Of a stretch of DNA of 18,823 nucleotides, positions 7,854-15,955 are shown piece after piece. The DNA is taken from NCBI GenBank assembly GCA_049511415.1, contig JBEKYC010000103.1, positions 1-18,823 on the forward strand. The letters run 5' to 3'. The notes beneath the pieces were generated by a model, which was not told the DNA's origin, did no database searches, and saw only the letters and a list, made by a program, of their open reading frames with translations. Made by a program: the position numbers and the translations under genes. Each line of letters begins with the position of its first letter. Positions within the stretch are counted from its first letter, which is position 1. The stretch is from Bog-159 sp049511415. Its GTDB lineage: Bacteria; Acidobacteriota; Terriglobia; Bryobacterales; Bryobacteraceae.

Positions 7854-8888
7854 TTACATGATTAAAACGAATCCGTGGCTGGTGTAAGTAGAGTCCGTGT
7901 AATAACCCGCTACAATGCCGCTATCATTGATGCCCACCACATAAGTTCCATTGGCGGCGCCGGGGACGCTGAACGTGTAGACGGACCCGGACGTACTCCG
8001 CACAAAGCCGTGGTAGACGCCGCTGGAATCCTGATAAGATCCGGCCACCGCGCCGCTGGAGTTGATGCTGCTGGGCCAGGTATTAGCGGCTCCGGTCACG
8101 TCGAACGTCGTCACGGCGCCGCCCGCGTGCCACAGGAAGCCGTGCGTGTTTCCCTGGAAGTAAGAACCCACCACCTCACCGCTATCATTAATGCTCAACA
8201 CCGGGTTGAAAAAGCCAAAGTTGCCGCCCGGCACATTAAAAGTGACCCATTGGCCGTCCGGCCCGCGGACGAAGCCGTGCGCATAGTCGGCCGTGTCCAG
8301 ATATATGCCGGTGATCGTGCCGCCATTGTTGATTCCGGTGACATCCGTGTCAGCCGATCCGGGAGCGTTCACGATCAGCAGAGATCCGTCCAGCGTGCGC
8401 ACAAAGCCGTGCTCGGTCGTATCGTAATACGAGCCGGAGATTAAACCGGAATTGTTGACGACCACCGGATTTCCAGAAGAGGACGGGAATATTCCGGGAA
8501 TGTCGAAAGTGGTCCAGTCGCCCGCCGCCGTTCGTAAAAAACCGTATGCGGCGGGATAGCCGAAGTTGCCGGCTACGGCGCCCCCGGAGTTGATACTGTC
8601 CGGATAGATGTCCGGCGAACCCGGCGCATCGAATGTCACGAAGTCGCCGCCCAGATAGCGCAGAAAGCCGTGGCCCCCGGCCGTATCCGCATAGTTTCCT
8701 GTAACTATGCTGTTATCGTTGATAGCGCTGGTATATGTCTGAGTGGCTCCCGGACCATCGAAAGTAACCAAGTGCGCCGAACTTGCCCGCACGTCTTCCG
8801 CCCCCAATGGGACTACGTAAGATTTGGTTACTTGGGCAGTGGCCGCCGCCGTCGATGCCAATCCGCAAAGAAGAGCAAACCGTAACAT
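7854..8888 (-). CDS. secreted protein of seven HAF-like tandem repeats
   Basis: The 344-aa protein has a signal peptide (MLRFALLCGLASTAAATA) and then seven consecutive repeats of about 41-45 residues that fill it to the last residue. Each unit follows the pattern 'TFDxPGA...INxxGxxxGxYxDxxxxHGFxR...G'. This matches the HAF/extracellular repeat class that is abundant in acidobacteria. A closed seven-bladed propeller would fit seven units of this size, but that is inference. There is no catalytic motif; the role is probably binding or cell-surface. The start at 8888 is fixed by a near-perfect Shine-Dalgarno. The frame extends upstream to 8939, but that would run into the transporter gene. It is 37 bp downstream of the transporter gene and probably co-transcribed. 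Confidence 0.85.
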   Translation of the reverse strand: MLRFALLCGLASTAAATAQVTKSYVVPLGAEDVRASSAHLVTFDGPGATQTYTSAINDNSIVTGNYADTAGGHGFLRYLGGDFVTFDAPGSPDIYPDSINSGGAVAGNFGYPAAYGFLRTAAGDWTTFDIPGIFPSSSGNPVVVNNSGLISGSYYDTTEHGFVRTLDGSLLIVNAPGSADTDVTGINNGGTITGIYLDTADYAHGFVRGPDGQWVTFNVPGGNFGFFNPVLSINDSGEVVGSYFQGNTHGFLWHAGGAVTTFDVTGAANTWPSSINSSGAVAGSYQDSSGVYHGFVRSTSGSVYTFSVPGAANGTYVVGINDSGIVAGYYTDSTYTSHGFVLIM

Positions 8889-8891
8889 CGG

Positions 8892-8900
8892 ATCACCTCC
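8892..8900 (-). promoter_or_regulatory. strong ribosome binding site deciding the 8888 start
   Basis: Read on the minus strand this is GGAGGTGAT, a nine-base match to the 16S rRNA anti-Shine-Dalgarno, with the GGAGG core 7 nt before the ATG. It is by far the best ribosome binding site in the window and rules out the longer upstream frame. Confidence 0.85.
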
Positions 8901-8925
8901 GCAGCCAGTATATCTCCAAACGGCC

Positions 8926-9993
8926 TTATTGCGGAGCAAACAGCGGCGCCACGGAAATCATTGCCAAACCCGTCACGAAAAGCACGAACATGATAATGAG
9001 GAACGATTTGACGCGCGAGTCGGCGCCGGCGAACTCTTTCCAGAGCAGGAGGCCCCACAGCGCACTGACCATGGCCGCGCCCTGGCCTAGCGCCAGACTG
9101 ATCGCCGGTCCCACCTGCACGCCTTCCGGGGCGCTCGATCCCACGAAGTTGGCGATAGCGCCGGCGCACCAGATGATGCCGCCCACCACGCCCAGCAGAT
9201 GCTGCTTGGGCAGTCCTTTGAAATAATCCAGAAACTCCAGCGGTTCGCCTTCCACCGGCAGATTCATGAAGAACAGATTGAACACGAACGTCGACAGAAA
9301 CACGCCCATGGCGAAGACGAAACCGATGGCGTACGGCCCCAGTCCATTCTCCCCGGCCGTGCCGCCCCATTCGGCAGACTTGGCCATCACCACCAGGGGA
9401 TAGAACGATCCCATCAGGACGCCACTCGCCAAACTGAGAAACACGCCCTTCATGCTGACTTTCTTCCGTGTGCTCTTGGCCTTGCCCGCCTGGGCCTGCA
9501 TCTCCGCGCGGTACATCTCCATGGCCTTGTAGGCAATCGCATCCACGATGATGGCGCCGACCACCAGAGCGCAGCCGACGAACAGGAGCATGGCGTTGCC
9601 CTGCGGCCGGATTAAATAATTCCAGACCACTCCGATGATCAGCGCCAAGCCGATGCCTACCGGGAAGGCCACCGACAGCCCGGCAACCGCGATGGCTGCC
9701 ACCAGCAGCATGTTCGCCAGGTTGAAAATCATGCCGGCGGCGAAGCCCATGGCGGCGTAGCGCTTGCCGCCATTCATCATGTCATCGAGAAACGAGAAGC
9801 CGTCGTAGCCCAGCGTCCCGAAGGTGAAGGCGCAGACGATGGCGACCAGCAGCACGCCAAATGCGTAGTCGAAATAGAACAGCTCGAAGCGCCACTTGCC
9901 GGACATCTTCTGGGTGTTGGCCCAAGATCCCCAGCAAAGCATGCTGAAGAGAAGCACCAGCAGGGTAGCGAGATAGGTATGCGGTAAGAGCAT
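8926..9993 (-). CDS. DMT-superfamily transporter, ureide permease/GRP type
   Basis: The 355-aa integral membrane protein has about ten hydrophobic segments in two halves joined by a charged cytoplasmic loop (about residues 165-185, ending KSTRKKVSMKG). The first helix contains CWGSWANTQK, which closely resembles the CWGxWAN motif of plant ureide permeases and bacterial glucose/ribose porter relatives. Family members import small polar solutes such as allantoin, nucleobases or sugars; the substrate here is not determinable. AGGA lies 7 nt before the ATG. The gene sits 37 bp downstream of the glycosyltransferase and 37 bp upstream of the HAF-repeat gene on the same strand, consistent with one transcript, though no shared pathway is obvious. 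Confidence 0.8.
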   Translation of the reverse strand: MLLPHTYLATLLVLLFSMLCWGSWANTQKMSGKWRFELFYFDYAFGVLLVAIVCAFTFGTLGYDGFSFLDDMMNGGKRYAAMGFAAGMIFNLANMLLVAAIAVAGLSVAFPVGIGLALIIGVVWNYLIRPQGNAMLLFVGCALVVGAIIVDAIAYKAMEMYRAEMQAQAGKAKSTRKKVSMKGVFLSLASGVLMGSFYPLVVMAKSAEWGGTAGENGLGPYAIGFVFAMGVFLSTFVFNLFFMNLPVEGEPLEFLDYFKGLPKQHLLGVVGGIIWCAGAIANFVGSSAPEGVQVGPAISLALGQGAAMVSALWGLLLWKEFAGADSRVKSFLIIMFVLFVTGLAMISVAPLFAPQ

Positions 9994-10030
9994 GACGAAT
10001 CCTGAGCCTACAACGTATCCAACAGGCCGG

Positions 10031-11482
10031 TCAAGGGCGTGCCAGTTCGGGCGGTGCTGCCGCTTCCTGCCGAACCTCGAACGCCCGCGGCGATTGGCTG
10101 CAATCCGGCAGCGGCACGACCGAATAATAATTCAACCCATAGCGCCAGCTTCGGTGGACCTGGGCGACGCACACCTGGTCGCGGCGGCCGGAAACTTCGC
10201 GCCACAAGGAACGGGCGGAATCAGCGCGGTCGATGGCCGGCAAGGCCATGCATTTGACGATGGTCAGGCTGATGGCGAGCGCTATGGCCATAGTGGCCAG
10301 TGCCGCGTCGCGTCGGCCGCGGAACTCCAGCCACCATACGCCTAGCGCCAGCACTACGGGTAGAACCCAGGTCCACTGAATCGGCGGCACGGACGCGCGC
10401 GAAAGGCCGGATGCCAGCGCCTGCGGCACGATCGGTAGCGCCACCGGTATGGCAACCAGACACAGCGCCGCCGCCGGCAAGGCCCAGCGAGCGCGGGGCG
10501 ATTCGGAAAGCGCGATCCCCATCAGGGCCGCGGCCGCCGGCGCCAGCGGCAGCAAATATCCGGGCAATTTGTTCGTGGAAAGTGAGAAGAAGAGAAATCC
10601 GAACGCCAGCCAGAGCAGCAGGAACCGGCGGCGGGCATCGTGGTATAGCGCGCGCCGCGCCAGCAGGAGCAGCAGCGGCGTCCAAGGCAGAAGCGCGGCC
10701 GCCAGGACCGGCGCGTAGAACCAGAAGGGCTGCGGATGCGCCAGGGTATCGCTGGTGAAACGCTCGAAATGTTGCTGCCAAAAGAACGTGCGCGGGAAGA
10801 TGATGCCATTGCGCATGTAGCAGAGCAGATACCAGGGCAGCGCCACCACGCAGAATGCGCCAATCACTTGCCAGCGAACCAGATCGCGCCAGCGCAGCCG
10901 GCCGCACCACAGCAACGGAACCGTGAGCGCCAGCGGCACCAGTCCCTTGGCGAGCACGGCGACACCCAGCAGGGCGGCGGCTAACGGCAAACTGCGCCGA
11001 TCGCCGGAGGCCAGCCAATCGAGCGAAAGCAACATGGCCGCGCCGAAGGCCGCGGACATCGGCAGATCCGTGGCGCCGACGAAACTATAGCCGAGCCACG
11101 CCGCCGACGTGCTCAGGATAATGGTCGCGGTCCAGGCGGCGCGCGCGCCAAACTCGCGGCTTAGAATCCATTGGAAAAAGATCAGGAAAACCACGGAAAA
11201 CAGGGCCACGGGAAGGCGCGGCGCCAGTTCGTCACTTAGCCCCAGGCGGAAGCCTGCGCCGGTCATCCAGTAAAGCAGCACCGGTTTTTCGAACCATGCC
11301 TGGCCCCAGAGCCGCGGCGTCACCCAATCGCCGGAGCGGGCCATTTCCCGGCCAATGGAAGCGTAGCGCGGCTCGTCCGGGCCTAACATGCCGGCCGCCG
11401 AGAGGCCCGAGAAGTAAAGGATGGCCAGCAGCGGGATGGCGAGACACCAGGCGCGGACGTTGCGCGAAATGAGTTTGGGCAC
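10031..11482 (-). CDS. PMT/ArnT-like family 39 glycosyltransferase
   Basis: The 483-aa polytopic membrane protein has roughly ten to twelve hydrophobic helices. After the first helix it carries the GPDEPRYA motif (D36-E37), followed by REMARSGDW and WFEKPVLLYWM, the hallmarks of the ArnT/PMT branch of GT-C enzymes. These use a polyprenyl-phosphate sugar in the periplasm to modify lipid A, glycans or proteins. The acidic pair is the expected catalytic/metal site. The C-terminal region has a short soluble part after the last helix. The start is a GTG, because an in-frame stop lies two codons upstream and the next ATG would remove the first helix. No Shine-Dalgarno is visible. Donor and acceptor are unknown. 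Confidence 0.88.
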   Translation of the reverse strand: MPKLISRNVRAWCLAIPLLAILYFSGLSAAGMLGPDEPRYASIGREMARSGDWVTPRLWGQAWFEKPVLLYWMTGAGFRLGLSDELAPRLPVALFSVVFLIFFQWILSREFGARAAWTATIILSTSAAWLGYSFVGATDLPMSAAFGAAMLLSLDWLASGDRRSLPLAAALLGVAVLAKGLVPLALTVPLLWCGRLRWRDLVRWQVIGAFCVVALPWYLLCYMRNGIIFPRTFFWQQHFERFTSDTLAHPQPFWFYAPVLAAALLPWTPLLLLLARRALYHDARRRFLLLWLAFGFLFFSLSTNKLPGYLLPLAPAAAALMGIALSESPRARWALPAAALCLVAIPVALPIVPQALASGLSRASVPPIQWTWVLPVVLALGVWWLEFRGRRDAALATMAIALAISLTIVKCMALPAIDRADSARSLWREVSGRRDQVCVAQVHRSWRYGLNYYSVVPLPDCSQSPRAFEVRQEAAAPPELARP

Positions 11483-11507
11483 GGATCAATGGGCCGCGCG
11501 GCCGCCC

Positions 11508-12091
11508 CTAGCGCGGACCCACAATATGCCGGGGATTCGGACCGCTCACAACCGCAGAGCCTATTATATCCGTCCCTTGCGATCCGCCCATGAACCGGAT
11601 CTGGCTTTCGCCCGACCCTGGACCTTGCCAGATCAGGTCCGGGTGGCCGTCCTGGTTGTAGTCCGCGATGGCCGCGATGCGCCCGATACCGGATCTTGCC
11701 AGACCACGTGGGGTTGTCCATCACCGTTAAAATCCGCGCATCCCACGATGCGCCACGTGTTCGGACCGGAGAGCGGCGCCGCGCTGCCGCTGTCCAAGGT
11801 AAAACCGCCGACGCCTGTGCCGGCGATGCGGGTTAAGACTCCGCTGGTATCCAGTTTGAAAACCGAATACTGCCCGCTACTTCCTATGTACACGTTACCG
11901 GCGGAATCCACGGCTACGCTTGGCGGCGCGACGATGGTGACCGAACTGCCAGGTGCGGCGGTCGGCGGCGCCGGCACACCCGCCAGCGTGTTGATCAGGT
12001 ACTCCGGCGCGGTCTGCGCGGGCGCGCTCCGCGGCAACCCCACTACAACCGCCAGACTACATGCCACCAGACCGGCGAAGTGATATCGCAT
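11508..12091 (-). pseudogene. broken secreted NHL/FG-GAP repeat protein
   Basis: From ATG 12091 the frame encodes a signal peptide (to APAQTAPE), an NHL-like stretch (PPSVAVDSAGNVYIGS) and the first half of an FG-GAP/VCBS unit (CADFNGDGQPHVVWQDPVSG). It then turns into Arg/Thr-rich nonsense and stops at 11633. The next reading frame resumes at once with a second FG-GAP unit (RIAAIADYNQDGHPDLIWQ), continues with SGESQIRFMGGSQGTDIIGS, and ends at TAG 11508-11510. Both halves are clearly protein-like, so a frameshift near 11690 breaks one gene. The about 30 residues that normally separate such units are missing, which points to an out-of-frame deletion between repeats or to a collapsed assembly. 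TAAACT lies 9 nt before the ATG. The gene follows RNase J by 23 bp and precedes the GT39 gene by 25 bp. Confidence 0.75.
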
Positions 12092-12114
12092 ACGCTAGCG
12101 AGTTTAGCACCGCA

Positions 12115-13785
12115 TTACAATTCCAGGATTACCGGCATGATCAACGGCCGCCGGGAGCTCTCTTTCACGATGTAACGCTTCAGGTCCGCGCGGATCTTTT
12201 CCTTGATCACGCCCCAGTCGGTCTTCTCCTCCCGATTGGAGGCCTCCAGCGTCCTGGCCACCACCTGGCGCGCGTTCTGCATGAAATCCGATCCATCCTC
12301 GGCCAGCGCGAAGCCGCGGCTCACGATCTCCGGCAGGCTTTCCATGCGGCCCGTGCGGCGGTTGATGGCGATGATCGGCAGCACGATGCCGTCTTCGGAA
12401 AGGTGCCGCCGGTCGCGGATCACCATCTCTTCCACCACTTCGTCCACCGATCCCGAATCGATGCACACCCGCCCGACGGTGACTTTGCCCGCTTTGCGCG
12501 CGCCGTGATGATCGATTTCGAGGACATCGCCCGATTCCATAATGAAGGTGTCTTCGAGACCCGAAGCCCGCAGATGCTCTGCCAGGCGCGCATGCTTGGT
12601 GAGTTGGCGGAACTCGCCGTGAATGGGCATGAAGTAGCGCGGCCGCACCAGGTTCAGCACCAGCTTCATCTCTTCCATGCTGCCGTGCCCGGAGACATGC
12701 ACCGGCGGATTCATGTTGCCGTAGAGCACATCGGCGCCGCGGCGGGACATGTGGTCGATCATGCGGAAAATGCCCTTCTCGTTGCCCGGAATGATGCGCG
12801 CGCTGAGCACCACGGTATCGCCAGGTTCAACCGAGACGTGCTTATGGTTATCAACGGAAACGCGCGAGAGGGCGGACATAGGCTCGCCTTGGGTGCCGGA
12901 GAGCAGCACAGTGACTTTGCGCGGATCGGTATCCATCACATCCTGGGGGCGAATGAGGACGCCATCGGGGATATCGAGGAGGCCCAGGGAGTGCGCGATC
13001 TCGCTGACCGAAATCATGCTGCGGCCGACGAGCGCGACCTTGCGTCCGAACTGCGCCGACAGATCCAGCACCAGTTGAATGCGGTGGATGGAGGAACTGA
13101 AGCAGGAGATCAACAGCCGGCGCTGGGCGTGGCTGAAGATATCTTCCATGCGCGGCTGGACGGCGCGCTCGGATTCGGTGTAGCCCGGGCGGTCGGCGTT
13201 GGTGGAGTCGGAAAGCAGGAGCAGCACGCCGCGCTTGCCGTAGTCGGCGAGCGTGTGCAGGTCGAACAGCTCGTTGTCGGTGGGGGTGGGGTCGACCTTG
13301 AAATCGCCGGTGTGGATGATGACGCCCAAAGGAGTGGTGATGGCCAAGGCAAGAGCGCTGACGATCGAATGCGTAACGTGGATGCACTCGATTTTGAACG
13401 GACCGATCTCCAGGATCTGCTTAGGCTTGATGGTGATCAGCTTCGGTTCTTCTTCCAGTTCGTATTCTTCCAGCCGGCGCTCCACCAGCGCCAGCGTGAA
13501 AGCCGTGCCGTAAACAGGAAGGTTGATTTCAGACAGAACGAACGGAACCGCGCCAATGTGGTCTTCGTGCCCGTGTGTCAAGACCAAGGCCTTCAATTGC
13601 GCCTGGTTGTCCTTCAGGAAAGTAATATCGGGCATGACCAAGTCCACGCCCAGAAGTTCGTCTTCCGGAAACATCATCCCGGCGTCGACCACGATCATTT
13701 CATCGCCGTAGCGGATGGCAGTCATATTCATGCCGAACTCGCCCAGACCGCCCAGCGGAATCACTTGTAGTTTGTTTTCAGGCAT
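12115..13785 (-). CDS. rnj: ribonuclease J
   Basis: The 556-aa protein has the length and order of RNase J, a 5'-3' exonuclease/endonuclease of mRNA decay and rRNA maturation in bacteria. A metallo-beta-lactamase core carries HGHEDH (71-76), H139 and D161 (HTGDFK), which bind two metals. A beta-CASP insert holds SDSTNADRPGYTESE (192-206) and the return motif VHVSGHGS (362-369), followed by PIHGE (387-391). A C-terminal domain completes it. One oddity is HVTHSIVSALALAI, where B. subtilis-type enzymes have HSIPD followed by Ser. The gene starts 14 bp after the ABC gene stop, so it is most likely co-transcribed with it. The start lacks a clear Shine-Dalgarno. Confidence 0.95.
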   Translation of the reverse strand: MPENKLQVIPLGGLGEFGMNMTAIRYGDEMIVVDAGMMFPEDELLGVDLVMPDITFLKDNQAQLKALVLTHGHEDHIGAVPFVLSEINLPVYGTAFTLALVERRLEEYELEEEPKLITIKPKQILEIGPFKIECIHVTHSIVSALALAITTPLGVIIHTGDFKVDPTPTDNELFDLHTLADYGKRGVLLLLSDSTNADRPGYTESERAVQPRMEDIFSHAQRRLLISCFSSSIHRIQLVLDLSAQFGRKVALVGRSMISVSEIAHSLGLLDIPDGVLIRPQDVMDTDPRKVTVLLSGTQGEPMSALSRVSVDNHKHVSVEPGDTVVLSARIIPGNEKGIFRMIDHMSRRGADVLYGNMNPPVHVSGHGSMEEMKLVLNLVRPRYFMPIHGEFRQLTKHARLAEHLRASGLEDTFIMESGDVLEIDHHGARKAGKVTVGRVCIDSGSVDEVVEEMVIRDRRHLSEDGIVLPIIAINRRTGRMESLPEIVSRGFALAEDGSDFMQNARQVVARTLEASNREEKTDWGVIKEKIRADLKRYIVKESSRRPLIMPVILEL

Positions 13786-13799
13786 TCAGTAGGAACTCT

Positions 13800-15632
13800 T
13801 CATCTATAACCTGCAGCTTGCAATTCAAATAATTCGGCGTAGCGCCCGCCCAAAGCCACCAGGTGGCGGTGCGTTCCCTGCTCCACGATGCGGCCATTCT
13901 CCAGCACCAAAATGCGATCGGCCATGCGGACCGTCGAGAACCGGTGCGAGATCAAGACCGCCATGCGTCCCTGGGTCAACTCCGCGAACCGCCGGAAGAC
14001 TTCGTACTCGGCGCGCGCGTCCAGCGTGGCGGTAGGCTCATCCAAGATCAGCAGTTGGGCGTCGCGCATGTAAGCTCGCGCCAGGGCGAATTTTTGCCAT
14101 TCGCCACCCGATAGGTCCACGCCGCCTTCGAAACGCCGGCCGATCATCTGGTCGTATCCGTTCGGTAGCTTGCCGATGACTTGAAAGGCCATACTCTTCT
14201 GCGCCGCCTTCTCGATCCGGTCCAGGTCGGCCAAATCTTCGATTTTGCCAAATCCAATGTTTTCTTTGGCTAGCAGTTCGTAGCGCATGTAGTCCTGGAA
14301 TATGACGCCGATTTCTTTACGTAAGTCATCGACACTGTATTCGCGCAGATCGACGCCGTCGAGGAGAATGCGCCCGGCGGTGGGATCGTAAAGCCGGGAG
14401 AGGAGCTTCACAAGAGTCGTCTTTCCAGCTCCGTTTTCTCCAATAAGGGCAATTTTTTCTTGCGGTTCCAGATGGAAGCTCACGTCTTCGACGACTACCC
14501 TTGAAGAACCTGGATATGCGAAAGCCACATTCTGGAATTCAAACCCGTGCCGGATCGGACGAGGGGCCAGTAAAGCGCCTGGAATGTCGCGGATAGCCGG
14601 TTCCATCTCAAAGAATTCAAATAAGTCCTTGAGGTACAAAGCCTGGTCCGATATGTCCGTGAAGCTCTGCAGGATCTTTTCGATATACATGCGCGACCGC
14701 GAGAATGCGCCAGTCAGAAATGTGAATGTGCCGACCGAGATGGCGCCAGCCAGAGTGCGCATCAGGACCACCGCGTAGGCACCGTAATAGCCGCCGGTGG
14801 AAACCAGGTTCAAAACGAAGCCAACGCTCGCCCGCTTGACGGCAACTGTCTTATTTTCTTCGAAGATACGTTCCGAGACTTCATGATACCGTTCAGCCAG
14901 GTGGGGGCCCAGTCCGAAGATCTTGACCTCTTTGGCGCTCTGGCTGGAAGCACCCAGCAGGCGGATATAATCCAGCAGCCGGCGCTGGGGCGTCCAACGG
15001 TACAGAACCGAGTAGGCCAAGCTGGTGAAGTGGGTTTCGCCCAGGAACGCGGGGATCACCGCAGCGACCAGCAGGACCATCAGCCAGGGCGAGAATATGA
15101 CTAAGCCGGCCGAAAGCGAGAGCAGGCTCAGGGTATCCTGGGCCACATTCAAGACCGACGCCAGCAGGCCGATACGCCCGGTCGTCTGCCGCCGGGCGCG
15201 TTCCAGCTTGTCGTAGAAGACCGGATCTTCGAAGGACGCCAGATCCAGTTGGGTGGCATGTTCGATCAGCCGCACGCTGATGCGGTTGGTGAAGCGGTCG
15301 CCCAGCAGGCTATCGGCCAGCGAATTGGCGCGGGCCAGCAGGTCGCTGAAAACCGCCAGACCCAATTCTATGGCCACCAGTTTCCAGATGTGCGTGCCAT
15401 TACCGTTCCCGCGCTTGATCCAGGCCACCACGCCGTCCAGGATGAGCTTGGAGATCCATAGCATCGCTAGCGGCAGCAGCGCGCGTACGAGGCGCAGCAG
15501 CGAGGTTACGGCGACCAGCGGGGGGCTGGTTTCCCAAACCATACCCAACAGCGGCTTGATATTCCGCAGCGAAGCCAAGCGCGTGCGCCAGGTGGCGTCG
15601 GCTTCCGGCCTGCGGGGGATGGGTGGATGCAT
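13800..15632 (-). CDS. ABC transporter, fused permease and ATPase (exporter type)
   Basis: The 610-aa half-transporter has an N-terminal transmembrane domain with about six helices (roughly 35-330) and a C-terminal nucleotide-binding domain. The latter has Walker A GENGAGKT (398-405), signature LSGGEWQK (507-514), Walker B LLILDEPTA (527-535, Glu532) and H-loop His563. It would act as a homodimer exporting a lipid, peptide or drug-like substrate that cannot be named. The frame continues upstream to 15686, but those 18 codons are encoded by a hairpin, so I choose the ATG at 15632. TACACT lies 10 nt upstream of it. It leads the pair with RNase J and is preceded by a structured leader (15651-15771). 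Confidence 0.92.
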   Translation of the reverse strand: MHPPIPRRPEADATWRTRLASLRNIKPLLGMVWETSPPLVAVTSLLRLVRALLPLAMLWISKLILDGVVAWIKRGNGNGTHIWKLVAIELGLAVFSDLLARANSLADSLLGDRFTNRISVRLIEHATQLDLASFEDPVFYDKLERARRQTTGRIGLLASVLNVAQDTLSLLSLSAGLVIFSPWLMVLLVAAVIPAFLGETHFTSLAYSVLYRWTPQRRLLDYIRLLGASSQSAKEVKIFGLGPHLAERYHEVSERIFEENKTVAVKRASVGFVLNLVSTGGYYGAYAVVLMRTLAGAISVGTFTFLTGAFSRSRMYIEKILQSFTDISDQALYLKDLFEFFEMEPAIRDIPGALLAPRPIRHGFEFQNVAFAYPGSSRVVVEDVSFHLEPQEKIALIGENGAGKTTLVKLLSRLYDPTAGRILLDGVDLREYSVDDLRKEIGVIFQDYMRYELLAKENIGFGKIEDLADLDRIEKAAQKSMAFQVIGKLPNGYDQMIGRRFEGGVDLSGGEWQKFALARAYMRDAQLLILDEPTATLDARAEYEVFRRFAELTQGRMAVLISHRFSTVRMADRILVLENGRIVEQGTHRHLVALGGRYAELFELQAAGYR

Positions 15633-15650
15633 GCTTACGTTTAGTGTAGC

Positions 15651-15771
15651 GCCAAAATAGAAATGCTCACCCCGAGGGGTGAGCATCCTTTGTTACCCCT
15701 GTTCTACCAGGGGGATGTTCGATGGGAGAATCAGTTTCGACGGAATCGCAAATCCGCCAAAAACCTTTGGT
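15651..15771 (-). ncRNA. candidate small RNA or attenuated leader
   Basis: A promoter-like pair (15778-15806) would start transcription near 15771, and the hairpin at 15663-15686 would end it near 15655, giving an RNA of about 115 nt with no convincing reading frame. The RNA can fold into a 5' stem CCAAA/TTTGG, a middle stem CCCCTG/CAGGGG with a GUAGAA loop (15696-15713) and the terminal hairpin. I cannot match it to 6S, SRP RNA, tmRNA or a known riboswitch. It may be a free small RNA or the leader of the ABC-rnj transcript. Confidence 0.4.
15663..15686 (-). terminator. perfect 11-bp hairpin with U-rich tail before the ABC gene
   Basis: The arms 15663-15673 and 15676-15686 are exactly complementary (ATGCTCACCCC/GGGGTGAGCAT, two-base centre). 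On the minus strand the hairpin is followed by TTCTATTTT, as in an intrinsic terminator; on the plus strand no U tract follows. It lies 30 bp before the ABC start codon, so it either ends the upstream transcript or acts as an attenuator. Confidence 0.65.
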
Positions 15772-15777
15772 AGTTGG

Positions 15778-15806
15778 ATCTTATGGTTCCTGGGACTGCA
15801 AGTCAA
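15778..15806 (-). promoter_or_regulatory. near-consensus sigma-70 promoter
   Basis: On the minus strand TTGACT (15801-15806) is followed after exactly 17 bp by TAAGAT (15778-15783). Each hexamer has five of six consensus bases. It faces the ABC-rnj pair and is the best promoter in the window. Confidence 0.65.
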
Positions 15807-15815
15807 GAAAAAATC

Positions 15816-15835
15816 CAGGCAAAAATTTTGGCCTG
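15816..15835. repeat. 20-bp imperfect palindrome centred on AAAATTTT
   Basis: CAGGC and GCCTG flank AAAA/TTTT, with a single mismatched pair. It sits just upstream of the -35 element, where an operator or UP-like AT-rich element could act on the promoter at 15778-15806. That role is an inference. Confidence 0.35.
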
Positions 15836-15865
15836 TAATTGGATGAAGATGAGATATTTACAGGA

Positions 15866-15881
15866 TTTCCACATTTCCACA
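15866..15881 (+). repeat. tandem direct repeat of TTTCCACA
   Basis: Two exact adjacent copies of an 8-bp word that resembles the last part of a DnaA box. With no replication genes nearby, I read it as a possible regulator site or chance. Confidence 0.3.
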
Positions 15882-15955
15882 GACGGTGGTCGAAATCGGA
15901 AAAGGAGAGGTTTTTGCCCTGTTGATTTTCTTCTAAGGTCCTGTGGCGCGGTGCT

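Noticed and set aside
8889..8939. Upstream start for the HAF-repeat protein
   Set aside because: It would overlap the transporter gene and put 17 residues before a textbook signal peptide; the GGAGGTGAT site fixes the start at 8888.
12061..13770. 569-codon open frame on the plus strand opposite RNase J
   Set aside because: It mirrors the GC-rich codon pattern of rnj. Its protein is His/Asp/Arg-rich without family signals, while the minus strand encodes an unmistakable RNase J.
15633..15686. Longer ABC transporter start at 15686
   Set aside because: The extra codons MLTPRGE are encoded by the perfect hairpin; the ATG at 15632 fits the usual N-terminus.
15866..15881. DnaA boxes / replication origin
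   Set aside because: The words lack the full TTATCCACA consensus, only two copies exist, and dnaA, dnaN or parAB are not in the window.
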